Of a DNA stretch of 64,000 bases, positions 32,650-44,200 are shown piece after piece. The translations under genes were made by a program, and so were the position numbers. The stretch's first letter is position 1. Each line of letters begins with the position of its first letter. This DNA comes from Dipteris shenzhenensis (taxonomy: Eukaryota > Polypodiophyta > Polypodiopsida > Gleicheniales), in NCBI GenBank assembly GCA_047967505.1, contig CM106539.1, one strand, 5' to 3'. The notes under the pieces were generated by a model. It made no database searches, was not told where the DNA came from, and saw only the letters and a list, made by a program, of their open reading frames with translations.

Positions 32650-33378
32650 TGCATGTATGATGTTGTTTTTGTATATATGCATGAGGAGCATATTCTCATG
32701 ATGTTTATTCCATGAATATTATGGTTGATATTTATTTGTTGCAATGTATGAATCATGATGTTGTTTTGGTTGATTATACACCAATTTGTGACTTATTACT
32801 TAAGTGGCATTTAGTCATGATATTTATATATTTATTTCATGCACACAATTTTATGATATGAATGTGTGATGATGTGATTATTTGGAAATATAACCTTGTG
32901 TGATGAAAATTTTGATATGAATATGTGATGATGTGATTATTTGGAAATAAATGTGTGATGAGAAGAACATAATAATTATTTGTAATATATTTCACTCCAA
33001 AGTATCAATTCCCAATGCTCCACTCACTTAAAGTACAGCATTCCCAATGCTCTGTAAGATTTTATTCCAAACCTTTCATTACATACTATTGGTTAAAGTG
33101 TCAGTTGGACAGTCTCCACTCACTTAAAGTAGAGCATTCCCCTTCACTCACTTTATTCCAACCCTTATCCTTATCATAGCGAACACATCGTGCCTTAGTG
33201 CACTTGTATTCTTCCATCCTAGTCCTTCCACAAAACACTCTCTTATTTCTTACATCCTAGTCCTTCTCATTAACTTGTATTCATCTTTCACTTTCTATCA
33301 CTCTTGAAGAAGGGGAGGCTCACTGCATCCCTCGCTATCACTCCCTCACTCTCCTTCTCTCACTTTCCCTCTAAGACA
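32650..33378. other. AT-rich DNA with short direct repeats
   Basis: A ~75-bp unit (gatatgaat-tgtgatgatgtgattatttggaaata) is repeated at about 32857 and 32916, and an actcacttaaagta-agcattccc block at about 33021 and 33118. No gene seen. Confidence 0.6.
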
Positions 33379-33835
33379 ATGACTAGTTACTACGCGACTT
33401 CATTTACTAAACTTAAATTCTGTCTTAGATCCCTTTTGTATGGACCAATGAAGGGAAAATCATTCGAGGAGGATATGTTACGCACATGGCTGCTTGATTT
33501 GAACTCTGCAGATGAGGTGAATATCCCTAGCTTTCTTTTTCACTTCTTTTAATCACGTACTTCTTATGCTAACGAGTTAAATTTTCGTACAGGCTATGGC
33601 GGTGGCTAGAAGCGGTATTGAAAAAAATGGTGAAGATGAGGAAAGCCAAGAGAGAAAAGAGGAGTTGTTGAATGCTTACAAGTCGGTGGAAGATTCAAAA
33701 TAGGTTGTGAGGAGAGTCTGTGAGGAGATTTGCGATGCAAGCCCTGGTTACGCATGGCTTGCAGGTTTAAAGTCTGCTTATTTTCATGAAGCCAATGCCA
33801 TAGTAGGCACTTTTGAGGAAATATGCTCTCTCTAA
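33379..33835 (+). pseudogene. Small two-exon gene of unknown function
   Basis: Exon 1, 33379-33516, starts MTSYYATSFTKLKFCL and ends at a GT donor; exon 2, 33593-33835, follows a ttttcgtacag acceptor and keeps the frame. The joined frame reads through LLDLNSADE, then AMAVARSGIEKNG, with a TAG at 33701-33703 and a terminal TAA at 33833-33835. The second half has EEICDASPGYAWLAGL. The single in-frame stop suggests a recently lost gene or an element-encoded accessory protein. No family recognised. Confidence 0.45.
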
Positions 33836-33879
33836 TGACGTAATAGTCAAGTGATGGAAATTTAATTCCATAGAGACTT

Positions 33880-34145
33880 ATGTGTTTTCTAAGGTTGTAA
33901 TAGACAAGAAATGAAACTACAACTCCACAAAGACTTTTTAGTTCTCTAATGTAAAGTAATGTAAAGTTGTAATAGACAAGAAATGGAACTACAGTTCCAC
34001 AAAGACTTTTAAAGAAGGGGTCAAAGTTCCACAAAGACTTTTTAGTTCTCTAATGTAAAGTTGTAATAGACAAGAAATGGAACTACAGTTCCACAAAGAC
34101 TTTTAGAGAAGGGGTCAAAGTTCCACAAAGACTTTTAGAGAAGGG
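33880..34145. repeat. Tandem repeat of ttccacaaagactttt units
   Basis: Units of the type gtaatagacaagaaatggaa, ctacagttccacaaagactttt and agagaaggggtcaaag recur about four times; together they resemble an expanded 3' UTR. Confidence 0.75.
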
Positions 34146-34235
34146 GTCAAAATATTCTTCCATCCTAGTCCTTCCACAAACACTCTCTTCTTTCTTCCAT
34201 CCTAGTCCATCTCTTTCTTTATCATCTCCCCACCC

Positions 34236-34457
34236 ATGGATGTCCTTGGCATCGTCGAAGACGTGGAGTCCGGAATTAAGAGTCTCAAAGAATGGATTGC
34301 TGACCAAGGAGCACAGAGAGAGGTTAGAATTCGACAAGGCTCTCCATTGACACAGATGGAGAGAGAGGAATTTGATGCACAGAGGCACGCAGAGAGGGAG
34401 GAGACTCTCAAGATAGAAGAGAGTGAAAGACTTTTAAGACATATTATAAAAGCATGA
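34236..34457 (+). CDS. Small charged, probably coiled-coil ORF
   Basis: 73 codons from the ATG at 34236 (MDVLGIVEDVESGIKSLKEW) to TGA at 34455. Rich in Glu, Arg and Lys with heptad-like spacing. It lies downstream of a cttccatcctagtccttcc segment also found at 33213, so this may be a diverged paralogue arrangement of the small gene at 33379. Family unknown. Confidence 0.35.
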   Translation: MDVLGIVEDVESGIKSLKEWIADQGAQREVRIRQGSPLTQMEREEFDAQRHAEREETLKIEESERLLRHIIKA

Positions 34458-35000
34458 CAAGATAACCATAAGATCCTCACAGAGAAGATTGGGTTATTGA
34501 GAAGATAAGAGAGACTGGTGATGAGATCTTCTAGAGTTTGGGTTATTGAGAAGATAAGAGAGACCAAGATGAGATCTTCTAGGCTGAGCTAATGTAAGGT
34601 GTTTTTTGACACCATATGGCTTTGAGTTATATGATCTACTTCTTGTACAAATGTGTCATGCTTTTTTTAAAATGTACTCTAGTTTTAATAACATGTCACG
34701 CCATTTTTTCTAATTTGATTTTTTAAAATCTTACTTTTTGTCTCTTTTAACAATGTGATGTCCTCTTTTTTTAATGTACTCTAGTTTTAATAACATGTCA
34801 CGTCATTTTTTCTAGTTTGATTTTTTAAAATCTTCTTTTTTGACTCAAAGTTTTGTTTTATAAGAGCCTCTTTTTTTAAAATGTTTTATCCATTTGAAAT
34901 TATCTCATAAAATGAATTTGGATAGTGCACCAGTCCAAAATTAATGAAATAGGTGTTTGATTGAATATCTGATCTCATCTTCATTCTAAATGCATCTATA
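34458..35000. other. AT-rich DNA with two direct repeats
   Basis: A ~65-bp block (gggttattgagaagataaga, then gagatcttctag) is duplicated at 34490-34580. A ~100-bp block around tactctagttttaataacat is duplicated at about 34675 and 34778. No gene seen. Confidence 0.6.
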
Positions 35001-35340
35001 GAGAACGGATCCAGAACAGGTCATTCTAGACTATCAAAGTTAGGGAGAGGAATAGGATGTAGGCTTCCATATGCACCTTCTCTTCGAGGAACTTGGTAAC
35101 ATGAATTATAGAAAAAAATACTAGACTTTGTCAAGGAGGCAGCACTCCGTCCTGAGAACATTAATTCCCCAATATTTGAATGGAAAGCTTGAAATATTCC
35201 CATGAGACTATCTAAAGGCTGGGTTTCAACTTTGGTAGAGGGAAAGATATCTACATAGAAAGCAAAGAAAGATGTTAATGGGCCAATCAATCTGTCTCTC
35301 TCACTCTCTACCTATCTCTCTCTCACACACACACTTGTCT
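35001..35340 (-). other. Unassigned open frame region
   Basis: An 89-codon minus-strand frame (35290-35021) encodes PLTSFFAFYVDIFPSTKVE and a moderately complex sequence. There is no repeat or family match that I recognise. It could be a relic exon. Confidence 0.25.
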
Positions 35341-35347
35341 CTCTCTT

Positions 35348-35396
<49 letters not shown>

Positions 35397-35470
35397 TCTC
35401 CCCTCTACTATCTCCCCCTAACACCCTTCAACCCCTCCATCTCTCTCTCTCTCTCTCTCCCTCCCCCCCT
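35341..35470. repeat. (TC)n microsatellite
   Basis: Two CT-dinucleotide runs (about 35355-35392 and 35441-35470) separated by pyrimidine-rich DNA. Confidence 0.9.
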
Positions 35471-36320
35471 CCCCCTCTACTATCACCATAAGACATCCTC
35501 TCTCAAAATGCATGCTCACATACAATCATTAGAATACACAATTGAATTGAAAATGAAAAAAGTTAATGTAAAAGAGAGCTAGACAATTTGAAGGAAAGCA
35601 AGTTTGACTGGCAGGATCCAAGTTCATGTCTCGAGCCATGTACACATGCTGAACCTTCACCTTAAGTCCTTTTTTTGTATTGCAAATCCCAACAATGTGA
35701 CCCTTCCAATGCTTCTAACACCTATTTTATTAATTTTGGACTTTTTGTGTTGTTTTCGGACGAAGCCCAAAAATTCTTCCCAAATGAAAACTTTACTTTG
35801 TGAAAATATCCTTCCCAAATCAAAATTTTACTTTCTGAAAATATTCTTCCCAAATCAAAAGTTCACTTTGTGGCACTATCATATTCACATAAAAATATTG
35901 TTTTTTCAATCTATACTTTTGCACCAACATGCAAGAATTTGAAATAATCCTATATTAGAAATTCTAGCTATATCTAAGTTATTTGTTAATTTAATTATTT
36001 TTAATATTTTTCCTTGACATTTTTTCTTGACGTGATAAATTTATAAATCCATGAAAGGAGACTTAAATATTTCATGAAAATAACATTGTCACTCGCAATA
36101 TGCACAAAATTTTTAAAACTTTTAATAAATAGAAAAAAGACATGATGCCTTAAGACCCAAGTTTTGTATTGAACCAAAGAGGTATAATAGCAATTATAGC
36201 TATTATTATATGATTACATTGAGAGATGTTGCTCTCAGCTAGAGTCTTTATATCCAAAATGATATAGATTGAACATATATTTACAATTTAAATTGTTGCT
36301 CTTAAAGAGCCTCAATTCGT
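35471..36320. other. AT-rich intergenic DNA
   Basis: Nothing recognisable apart from a triplicated cttcccaaat(g/c)aaaa-tt block at 35777-35860. Confidence 0.5.
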
Positions 36321-36735
36321 GCCATCTGCATAATTTGACTCCCCATTGTCTTATTGCTCAATGTCACGACAGTCCCTTGCCGGGTGCCATCTGCATAATT
36401 TGACTCCCACTTGTCTTGCCAAGCCTTGCCCCTTGGGTGCATTGACTCCCCATTGTCTTATTGCTCAATGCGATAGTCCCTTGCCAGGTGCCATCTGCAT
36501 TAACTCCCTATTGTCTTGCCAAGCCTTGACCCTTGGGTGACATCCAGTGCAAAATACAGGTGCCATCTACATTAACTCCCACAAGTTATCTTGCCAAGCC
36601 TTGCCCCTTGGGTGCATTGACTCCCCATTGTCTTATTGCTCAATGTGATAGTCCCTTCCCAAGTGCCATCTGCATTAACTCCCTATTGTCTTGGCAAGCC
36701 TTGACCGTTGGGTGACATCCAGTGCATATTTTGAC
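36320..36735. repeat. ~175-bp tandem repeat
   Basis: The unit contains cttgccaagccttgcccctt, gactccccattgtcttattg, gatagtcccttgcc and gtgccatctgcat. Starts at 36415 and 36590 give a period of 175 bp; a partial copy precedes at 36320. Confidence 0.85.
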
Positions 36736-36944
36736 TCTCATTTGACATAGGAGGCGATGACTCTGATTATAATTGTCTTGGATTGGCTTCTTGCCTAGTA
36801 CCCAAATAAAATCCTTCAATGGACTTCAATACAAAGCTTTAATCATCGACATTCTTCATTTGCGTTGTCTCCTTCTACTTCCTCCATGGCGAGCATCCTT
36901 AAAAATTTGTGTATATGCAAAATAGTTTGCTGTGGTATTTTTAT

Positions 36945-39842
36945 TTATCCTTCTACCTCATATCCCATGCGCTTCTTTGATTTCTTTGCCCTTGAATGCC
37001 AAGACACTATGATTGTCTCCGTCGAAACTTGAGAGACCGCTTCATCATTTGGGACCCACTCCTTCATTATACAATTAGTATACAATGTGTTGTTATCCAT
37101 ATTCTCCTTCCTGCCCTTTGGCTCATACCATACCACTGTAAATGTTGTAGCTCTTCCTTGGTCATCTCTTTGCACATTAACTACTTTTGCAACCCAAAAC
37201 TTCACATTCTCATATTCATCATCCGATGGCCGAACCACAACAAAACAATCGACCTCTATATCTACTTGTGGCATAAACTCTCTCTTCTTCGGTCCACAAT
37301 ATGGATGTGGGAGTAATGATACAAATTCATTTTCAAAGACTGGAGCTGGGCGCAAATCGTTATGAACATTTGGCCAAAACATATTGCATTCTTCCTTGAC
37401 ATCCTTTGAGCCTCGCATTCTCTCAAGGTCCTTTATTAAATTTCGTGTCTTGTTAATTACAGTGGTAGTCTGTTCTCTCCAAGTAGGCTTCGAATCAGGA
37501 TATCTTCGGAGCATTTCCTCTTTGTATGTAATAAATGCTTTTAATCCTTCTATTTCACAGTTAGACCTCTCATTGAATTCTTGTATAGGAGCCCATGTTG
37601 GATACCTTTCCTTGCTGGGAATTGAAGTTAAGAGACTGTAAGGTTCTTCAGGTTCCCATTTTGTATCATGAGAATACTGTTGCCATTGCATTACGGGTTT
37701 TTCATCTTAAAAAAAAAAAACGAAAGTAGTGTGGATTGGTATGACCTGTCAATGCATCACCACCCGTTTGTATGAAAGGTAGAATGAAGCTCTTCCAATC
37801 ATACATTCTTTCGAGCCTCTCACATACTGTACTTTCCTTACGACCACCAACTTGCCTGCCACATCTTCTTACCAAGTCATCTATTGTCTCCACATCCTTG
37901 CATTTAAGCTCCCTTGAGACTGTGCTAAAAACCTGATCGATATCCTCATGTGTATGCCCAACATACAAAAATCCACATTCGACCTCATTGAAGATTCGAT
38001 GAGCAACTAGCATGGAGCAGAATGCAAACATGAGTACATTCTTATTTTCTCGCCAGCAATTATTAGCTTGTATTCTCAAAGTCGGTGGTAGGCGACCTTT
38101 TTCTGCATGTACATTGCGAATTGCCTTCATAATAGATGTTACAACTTGATTGCTATCATGTAGATGCAAGGAATCAATCCATATATCTGCAAAGAACTTA
38201 ATTCCATGCACTAACACTTCACATAGATGTGTCTTTAGAAAGTGCTTTCCTTGTAATTTAGGTGGAGTGGCAACAAAACGAGGCAATGTTGTTGTATTCT
38301 GATCCATGCCATCTACAATAAGCCACATGTAGTCATCGGGATGCGAAATAGCTTGCTCCTTCCAAAATGCATATTTTTGTCTGGAATGTCGAATAAGGTC
38401 ATGATGAGATTTTTGGTTTTTTTTGTATAATTCCCTTTGATTTGGACATGTTGCACTCTCAATCGCTCGCTTTAAATCATCACAGACATTGCACTTTGAC
38501 ATTTTTTGCCTCCTTGGGATTTTAACATATCCAAAGTTCTTCTTCCAAAGAGTATACAAAGTATGAGAAGAAGCTACGGCATCCCCTCTTTGCCTTTGCT
38601 TTTCTGCAATAGAGTCAAATACTTCGAGCTTTGTCAAGCCCATTGGAAGGTGCATTTCAGTGATCGCATCACCGTTAGAGAGTTTGGTAGATATATGGGG
38701 TTGAGGTAAAGCATTTTCATGTATGAAGTCTTGCAAAATTGCTGCTGCCCTGACAGTTAACATGTTCTCCTCCTTCATTACTCTCTTCCTCTTTGGTTGC
38801 TTTTGTGGATTTGCCTAGATTTGCTTTCTCTTCATGCATATGTATGACCGTTTTTGTTCCTCGTGCACGTTGTTATCTGTATTTATGCACTTCTTCTCCT
38901 CACATTTGTTTGTAACCAAACATCCATGATTGGTCGTTGCATCCTTGGCCATATCACAATCAAAGTTAAATATAAAATAATCCTCTGTTGATCTCATCCT
39001 CGTTTTTAACATACTCTTAGGACCATTCAATGAATTCAATATTCTACGAGAGTATTGAGAACCTTGAAACTCTTCCACTCCTGAGAGAACATCACTCATT
39101 GGGACATCTTGCATGGCTTTCACAAATCCACAAGCTTGATTGACACCAGGTTTGTTAATATGCATGAACTCATCCACACTTGACAAGACATCGCTATTGA
39201 AACCTTTTCCCTTCTCACTGTGCAAGAATTCATCCACCCCAGATAAGGCTTCGCTTCTAAAATCATTTTGTTTCTTGGAACCAATGAACTCATCCACTCC
39301 AGATAAGATGTCACTTCTATAATTGAGTATATTGAAATCATCCATATTTGAAGTGATAGAGCCTGGCACATGGGCACGCTTTTTAGTTCCTTTGATATTG
39401 TAGTATACCTTGTCTTTATCATTAAAAACCACGTGCCTCTTTCTCATGTTTAAAAATTGCATGCTCCATCTCATATTCTTGCCTACCTCATAGTAGGGAT
39501 CACATAAGGATGTTATGTTATCAACCATACCATCATCAGTGACTTTTAAAATCCTCATCTGTGCAAATGACCATTGCTCCACTTGTTCAAATCCCAATAC
39601 TTCACCTTCTGCTACAGTCTTATTTGCAAATGATCTCATTTGTAAAATGTCCCCTATAGTAAAATCCAAGATGGTGCACTTTGTATTCTTGATAATGTCT
39701 GTTGCATAAGTCTCATCTTTGTCCCATGCTATAAATGATTTGTTGGATGTATTGTAGGGCATAACATCTCCAAGTGTTTCCATATCTCCACATTTATACT
39801 TTAGCTCAACATGTGCGCTAAGAATCTTTGATACAGTAACTG
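36945..39842 (-). pseudogene. DUF7869-family gene, copy B (main part)
   Basis: In one minus-strand frame from 39842 to 37710 there is a single TAG at 38815-38817. Order: an N-terminal region with VGKNMRWSMQFL, 21-residue repeats with LSGVDEF (39330-39050), a basic linker, NALPQPHIS, MSKCNVCDDLKRAIE, the DUF7869 motifs DGMDQNTTTLPRF, QANNCWRENKN and GHTHEDIDQVFS, then GHTNPHYFRF. An A11 run at 37710-37720 shifts the frame into a 248-codon C-terminal part with CFVVVRPSDDEYENVKFW and FTVVWYEP, which looks like a small beta-rich binding domain. A young gypsy splits the gene at 39843. Compared with copy A it lacks about 150 residues before ALPQPH. Confidence 0.85.
39050..39330 (-). repeat. 63-bp in-frame repeats (LSGVDEF core)
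   Basis: Three adjacent 21-residue units (SDILSGVDEFIGSKKQNDF, SEALSGVDEFLHSEKGKGF, SDVLSSVDEFMH) and a more distant SDVLSGVEEF copy. The core corresponds to the LTGIEDL repeat in copy A. Confidence 0.85.
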
Positions 39843-39847
39843 CCACC

Positions 39848-40300
39848 TGTTAGGGGCAAAAGCAGCAACAGCAAAGAGGAACTAAGGGGGGAGTCCTTAG
39901 ATTATTAGTCCTTAGATTATTATCATTAATACGTTGTATCTTGAGATATGAAAAGACGGAAGTTCTAGGGGCAGACGGAGAACTGAATAGGCACGGCAAC
40001 CGTGAAGGCGTTATGTGTGCCGGTTAGATAAGAGAGAAGAGAGCGATCATTCAGAGAGCTCATTGATGAGGATCGGAGCAAGGATCAGTGCTATGTATCA
40101 GAGAGTACAGTGTTGTATTGCTCGGAGAAATGTAATACAGAGATTCTATTGCATCTACCTTATTATTTTATCATGAATGATTCTGTCGATCACTGTTCTA
40201 CTCTATGTATTCTCATACGCAGTTCTGAAGTACGATTACGCATGTAAATCTGTCGCAGTAGTGCGTTTCGAGTTAGTCTTCAGAGTAGAGAGGGCTAACA
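39848..40300 (+). repeat. 5' LTR of the young gypsy
   Basis: 453 bp, TGTTAGGGG...GGGCTAACA with 6-bp terminal inverted repeat TGTTAG/CTAACA. Internal direct repeat ttagattatt-tccttagattatt near the start. Confidence 0.97.
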
Positions 40301-40316
40301 CTTTGGCGACCACGGA
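40301..40316 (+). promoter_or_regulatory. Probable primer-binding site
   Basis: CTTTGGCGACCACGG follows the LTR directly. Its TTTGGCG start is what many Tat/Athila-type elements have in this position. The exact tRNA is not determined. Confidence 0.5.
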
Positions 40317-40406
40317 AGATTTCCATGGTTGTCGCGGTGGATACCCCGGAGAGGTTGGATGCTCCCCATCTGTAATACTCTGATTCCTCGGTGCGTAGAC
40401 TAGCGC

Positions 40407-41278
40407 ATGAATGACGCTGGGAGTGAGCCAGGGGGAACATCGCGCTCTCCGGAACGGCCTCGGGAGCCTGCAACTCCAGTATCGGCACGTACAACCCGCG
40501 AGGAACGGCATGACAGATATGTGGCTCAACGTGATCTTCTCTTCGGCTTCTTCACGGATAGTGAGAGTAGTAGTCGCTCTGACACACCTCCGCTGATCCC
40601 AGGAGAGGAAGGTCCAGTCGTTTCCGGTGTTCAGGAGGAAGGCGAATCCTCCGGACGCAGTAGCCCCCGTTTGATTTAACAGGTACTCCTCCGGAAGACG
40701 AAGCGTCACCGTTGCGGAATTCCCCACCACCGAGTCCCAGCAGAAGGAGGGGTGGTGTGCCTGCAGGAAGCGGAGCCCCAGGTCCGTCACCAGATCCCGG
40801 TAGGGGAGGTGGAGGCGGTGGAGGCGGAGGCGGGGGTGGAGTTCCGCCGGTAAGTAGCGCGGCTATTCCACCACTGGTACCCAGGATGACGGTGAAGTAC
40901 CCCAAGTTTTCGGGACGGGATAAGGAGGATGCGGATGCACATATACTGTCATTTGAGATGGCATGGATGGTTAATACGGCTCCACCAGTGCAGGCGACAG
41001 ATCTTATGAAGATGGCGACTTTCATCCCGACACTGCAGAAGCAGGCGGCAGTATGGATCGCGCAATATGGAGCTACCCATTTCGCCACGTTTGATCTACT
41101 GCGGGATGCCTTTTTGCTCCGGTTTCGGGAGGACAAGACCCGTGTTCATGTCCTGGCCAAACTGGGGAAACTGGAACAGAAGAACCAAGAAGTGGAGGCG
41201 TATGCGGCCAGGTTTCGGTCGTTGATCCGCCGCCTCGATGTAGCAACTACCCCGGCAGTCCCCATCCAAAATGCTTAA
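40407..41278 (+). pseudogene. Gypsy Gag, N-terminal and capsid-like part (two lesions)
   Basis: From the ATG at 40407 the frame encodes a Pro/Ser/Arg-rich region (YVAQRDLLFGFFTDSES) and ends at TAA 40677. The sense continues in another frame (TGTPPEDEASPLRNSPPPS) from about 40664, the switch falling in a CCCCC run, so a one-base indel is likely. A Gly-rich stretch (about 12 Gly) follows, then the Retrotrans_gag-like capsid segment MTVKYPKFSGRDKEDADA ... FLLRFREDKTR. A TAA at 41276-41278 interrupts the capsid region; the same frame resumes at once with the ORF at 41282. Confidence 0.85.
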
Positions 41279-41281
41279 TTC

Positions 41282-44200
41282 ATGGAGGGGCTGAATAAAG
41301 GATTGAAAAGGTCCCTGGCATCGTTGGATCTGGAAGCTCTTTCATTGGAAGAAGTCGTCCAAGCAGCGGTGAGGGCGGAACAAGTTCTGTTTACTTCCAA
41401 GGGAAGGAAAGGAAAAGTGAAGTATGAGGAGGCTGAGGGAGACTCCGATACCGATAATGAGGAGGAGTCGGATCAGTCGGATGAGGAGGAGGACAAACGT
41501 TCCATGAGGCGGAAGGCTGGAAAAGCGGCAGGGAAGTCATTTCCGGAAGGATCTGCTGCCGGAGCCAAAAGCCGGGATAGTGGAATAGGGTCCTCTTCAA
41601 AAGTTCGCAAGGATACTTGGTGTAATCGGTGCCGGAATGCAGGACACTTAGCAGAGGAATGCGGTTTGAATGAGCGGTGGTGTGCGATTTGCCAAACAGC
41701 GACACATACCACGGAGATCTGCCGCTATAATGCACGAATAGCCCCGACACCAGCGGTGGCGGCGGTAGTTGCGGCACCAGCCGCAGCACCAGCCGCGGTA
41801 CCAGCCGCACCGGCGAAAAGACCTTGGCGGCCGAGAACGGCTGGAACAGGTGCAGATGAACCAGCAGGGGAACGGACGTTCCTATGTTTTTATTGCAATC
41901 AACCCGGACATCGCAAGGTAGATTGCGAATTATTCAAGCGCCACAAGGCGGAAAGGGAAGCAACCCGGGGATCCGGAGAAGGTAAGTCCGCACCAGCAGT
42001 GAATGCGGTTCTGATTATCGAATGCGATGATGACAGTCCGCAACAGGATAGCAAGGAGCCTAGTCCGCAGTCCGAAGAAGTACCGGAAGTACCGGCGGGT
42101 GTCCCTGTTGAAGGCAAAGTGGGAGGAAGGGCGAGCGGAGATGTGCTCGTGGTCACACGATCCCAGGAAAAGGTGCGGGACTACAAGGCCCCGCAAGAGA
42201 AGGGGAGACCTCCGGCGTTGGATTGGCAGGCACAACAAAAGGTGCGGTCGACGGTCGGCGAATGGGTCCAGGAAACCCCAACGGTGTTACCTAGGCCGAG
42301 CGCGGAAAAGGCAGTCTCGGTGACGGAGAATGGTGCGAAGGTGGCAAGGCGCCTGCAAGGAGACCAACCAGAAGCGACTTGTCTACCTACCAGTCAGAAG
42401 GACAGCCTGGTAACCGACGAGGAGGGTGTTGAACCATATGATTTATGGCAGGATTTGCGGAAACAGCAAATACACATGACAATGGAGCAATTGTTAGCAT
42501 TGGTACCCAATTTCCGGAGTTCTCTCATCAAACAATTGACGGAACCAGTCAGGGCGATGGAGTCGGAGATGGAAGCGGTAACAATGGAAGTGTCGTCAGA
42601 CGGATCTGCACTGCCTGAAGCGGAAGAACATTCTCCTGTTTTTGACGAAGCGGTCCCGGTAATTTCCGTAACACTGGAGAACAGCCGTGTGGGAGGGGTG
42701 TTGCTGGACGGAGGGTCTGGGGTCAACATCCTGTCCGAACAAATGCTGGTGCCATTGGGTATCACAAAATGGGAATCCGCACCCTTCGCCGTTCGGATGG
42801 CAGACCAACGGAGAGTGCAGCCGTTAGGATTGCTCCGTGGATTGAAAATGGAGGTTTGCGGCGTAAAGTTCGAAATCGCTGCGGTGATTCTCCGGATGGA
42901 GGATATTAGCGGGTCATACCCGTTATTGCTCGGAAGACCGTGGTTGCGGCAGGCCCGTGTGAAACAAGACTGGCAATCCGACCGCATCACCATTCGGAAA
43001 GGAAAAAAGAAGCTGAAGCTCTCGGTACATACCAAACAAGGGCTGAGGACACCATTCCGACCGACGATGGCGGAAGGTATCCATATGATGGACGGAATGG
43101 GGGTCGAAGAGGAGGATGACTACTTCAGTAGGAATACGGAGCTGGTAAGCTTGTTCGAGGTCGATGTGGTTGCCGTTTTAAAGCAATATCAGCATCAGAT
43201 TCCCTCGGCTACGCAGGAGTCATCCAGTTCCACTAAAGAATCAGTCGAAGGGAGCTTACCGGAAGGCACAGGAGACATGCCGGACGAAGCGGGAGTGGCG
43301 GAGGCGGAAAGAGTTTTCGAGCAGGAACTCCGTCGCTCGCGGAGGGTCAAAGAAGACGAGCTGCTGGATCTTAACCTCGGGACGGAGGAGGAGCCAAAGA
43401 ACGTCCGTGTCAGTGCGAAGCTCGATAAAGGATTTCGGGGAAAATTGGAGACATTGCTGAAATCCTTCAAAGATGTGTTCGCCTGGGACTACACAGATTT
43501 GCTCGGCATCGATCCCAAATTCTATCAGCACAGGATCAATCTGCAGAAGGATGCGATACCGGTTCGGCAACAACGGTATAGAATGAATCCGAACTATGCC
43601 CAGAGGGTGAAGGAGGAGCTGGACAGGTTGCTAAAGGTCGGGTTTATCTGTCCGGTTGACCGTGCAACGTGGCTTTCGCCAATAGTGATTGTTCCGAAAA
43701 AGAATTTGAAGTTGCGGGTCTGTGTTGACTACAGAAAGCTTAACGCGGCGACAATCACGGATCCGTTTCCATTGCCGTTTAATGATACTATGCTGGATAC
43801 AGTGGCAGGTCACGAGATGTATTCTTTTCTGGATGGCTTCAGTGGGTATAACCAGGTGCAGATGGCACCAGAAGATCGAGAGAAAACAGCCTTCATCACG
43901 GAGTGGGGAGCATTTGTTTTCCTGGTGATGGCGTTTGGGCTAAAGAATGCTCCGGCAACATTTCAACGCATGGTCCAAGAAATATTTCATGATTATTTAC
44001 TAATCTTTATGCAGGTATTTCTGGACGATTTCAGTGTTTTCGGGAGTCGCGAGCAGCACCTTGAGCATCTGAAGAAATGCTTAACCCGGTGTAGGGAGGC
44101 ACGGTTGTGTCTGAACCCTATGAAATGTGCATTCGCCGTGGCCAGCGGTATGCTGCTGGGTTGCATTGTCTCGGCGGAAGGCATTGCGGTAGATCCGGCG

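Noticed and set aside
36320-36735. Tandem repeat near the 3' side of DUF7869 copy B as its left terminal repeat.
   Set aside because: No inverted counterpart near 49.7-50.2 kb and no target duplication.
40236-41136. Minus-strand frames of 184 and 194 codons inside the young gypsy.
   Set aside because: They are antisense to LTR and gag and follow the codon structure of the sense frame.
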